From positions 1 to 13,207 of the forward strand of contig JANXXV010000829.1 in the NCBI GenBank assembly GCA_025350445.1: a stretch of 13,207 bases of DNA, read 5' to 3'. This DNA comes from Bryobacteraceae bacterium. GTDB taxonomy: Bacteria > Acidobacteriota > Terriglobia > Bryobacterales > Bryobacteraceae. The notes under the pieces were generated by a model. The model did not search any database, had not been told where the DNA came from, and saw nothing but the letters and a program-made list of their open reading frames with translations. How positions within the stretch are numbered: the first letter of the stretch is position 1; every line of letters begins with the position of its first letter. The translations under genes and the position numbers were made by a program. Positions 12,753 to 13,207 of the stretch are shown here, one piece after another.

Positions 12753-13207
12753 ATGCGATATCGAAAGCTTGGCGGCACGGGAATGGATGTCAGCGAGGTG
12801 GGCTACGGGGCTTGGGGCATTGGCGGTAAGCAATGGCAGGGCGGCACGGACGATGAATCGGTGCGCGCACTGCACCGTGCGTTTGCGCTTGGGCTGAACT
12901 TTATCGACACAGCGCTGGCTTACGGCGACGGCCATAGCGAGCGCTTGGTGGGGCAGGTGTTGCCGTCGGCTCCGCACCGTGTTTACGTGGCCACGAAGGT
13001 TCCTCCGAAGAACCGCGTGTGGCCGGCGGCCCCGGGTAGTTCCATCGGCGACGTGTTCCCCTACGGCTACATCGTGAGTTGCACGGAGGAAAGCCTTCGC
13101 AATCTGAAGCTGGACGCGGTGGATCTGCAACAGTTGCATGTTTGGGATCCGGGCTGGACGGCGCGCGACGAATGGAAGCGGGCGTTTGAAGATCTGAAGA
13201 AGGCTGG
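12753..13207 (+). CDS. Aldo/keto reductase, 3'-truncated by the window edge
   Basis: The first 151 residues are present. The start MRYRKLGGTGMDVSEVGYGAWGIGG is the standard N-terminus of the family, which supports ATG 12753 over the internal ATG at 12783. The catalytic tetrad is visible: Asp52 and Tyr57 in FIDTALAYGDGHSE, Lys82 in YVATKVPP, and His129 in LDAVDLQQLHVWDP. The enzyme should be a cytosolic TIM-barrel NADP(H)-dependent oxidoreductase; the substrate cannot be predicted. GAGG at 12746-12749 is too close to the ATG to be a good ribosome-binding site. The gene is divergent from the exported protein and probably unrelated in function to the envelope cluster. Confidence 0.92.
   Translation, partial: MRYRKLGGTGMDVSEVGYGAWGIGGKQWQGGTDDESVRALHRAFALGLNFIDTALAYGDGHSERLVGQVLPSAPHRVYVATKVPPKNRVWPAAPGSSIGDVFPYGYIVSCTEESLRNLKLDAVDLQQLHVWDPGWTARDEWKRAFEDLKKA

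Noticed and set aside
12735..13139. Minus-strand extension of the exported protein to a start at 13139
   Set aside because: It would overlap the well-supported aldo/keto reductase and bury the signal peptide in the middle of the protein.
1..13207. tRNA, rRNA or riboswitch genes
   Set aside because: I saw no cloverleaf with a TTCGANTC-type arm, no rRNA-like segment, and no known riboswitch core in the few intergenic stretches.

Overview
The window looks like chromosomal DNA of a GC-rich Gram-negative bacterium. The inner-membrane LolC/E-type permease implies an outer membrane. The style of several proteins (bactofilin, the odd methyltransferase, and the exported protein with the KDG...WEE signature) is what I associate with Acidobacteriota, perhaps the Solibacter/Bryobacter group. 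That assignment is inference from memory, not from a search.

Layout. (1) Positions 1-585, minus strand: two tandem genes for small four-helix membrane proteins of the DUF6644 type; the downstream copy is cut by the window edge. (2) Positions 586-1420 hold no intact gene: a decayed vapC-like PIN toxin remnant, a GC-rich double-hairpin repeat, a 21-bp tandem duplication, and a dense cluster of dyads just before the bactofilin start. (3) Positions 1421-11965, plus strand: nine tightly packed genes in the order bactofilin, divergent methyltransferase, lysS, LolC/E-type permease, asparagine synthetase-type amidotransferase, GT39-type membrane glycosyltransferase, GT4 glycosyltransferase, ABC-2 polysaccharide-export permease, and its ATPase. 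Gaps are at most 43 bp, and four junctions overlap. (4) Positions 11967-12734, minus strand: an exported, partly coiled-coil protein of unknown function, ending 1 bp from the end of the ATPase gene. (5) From 12753, plus strand: the start of an aldo/keto reductase that runs off the window.

The plus-strand block reads as a cell-envelope cluster with lysS embedded in it. The last five genes form a plausible path: an amidotransferase that may modify a sugar or peptide, a lipid-sugar-dependent GT39 transferase, a cytosolic GT4 transferase, and a Wzm/Wzt-type exporter. The bactofilin may supply a membrane-associated scaffold. Four genes start with TTG or GTG.

The least expected signals are repeats. 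The same two-hairpin element (one hairpin with a 4-nt AGGG loop, one with a 6-nt RAGGGC loop, different stem sequences, and the same GCNCCACCG tail) occurs twice: in the intergenic region at 1242-1285 and inside the GT39 gene at 8618-8661. Inside GT39 it is followed by six 24-bp tandem units that stay in frame and add a strongly basic RWRLGLxD repeat between two membrane helices. The double hairpin plus minisatellite appears to have been tolerated as a coding insertion.
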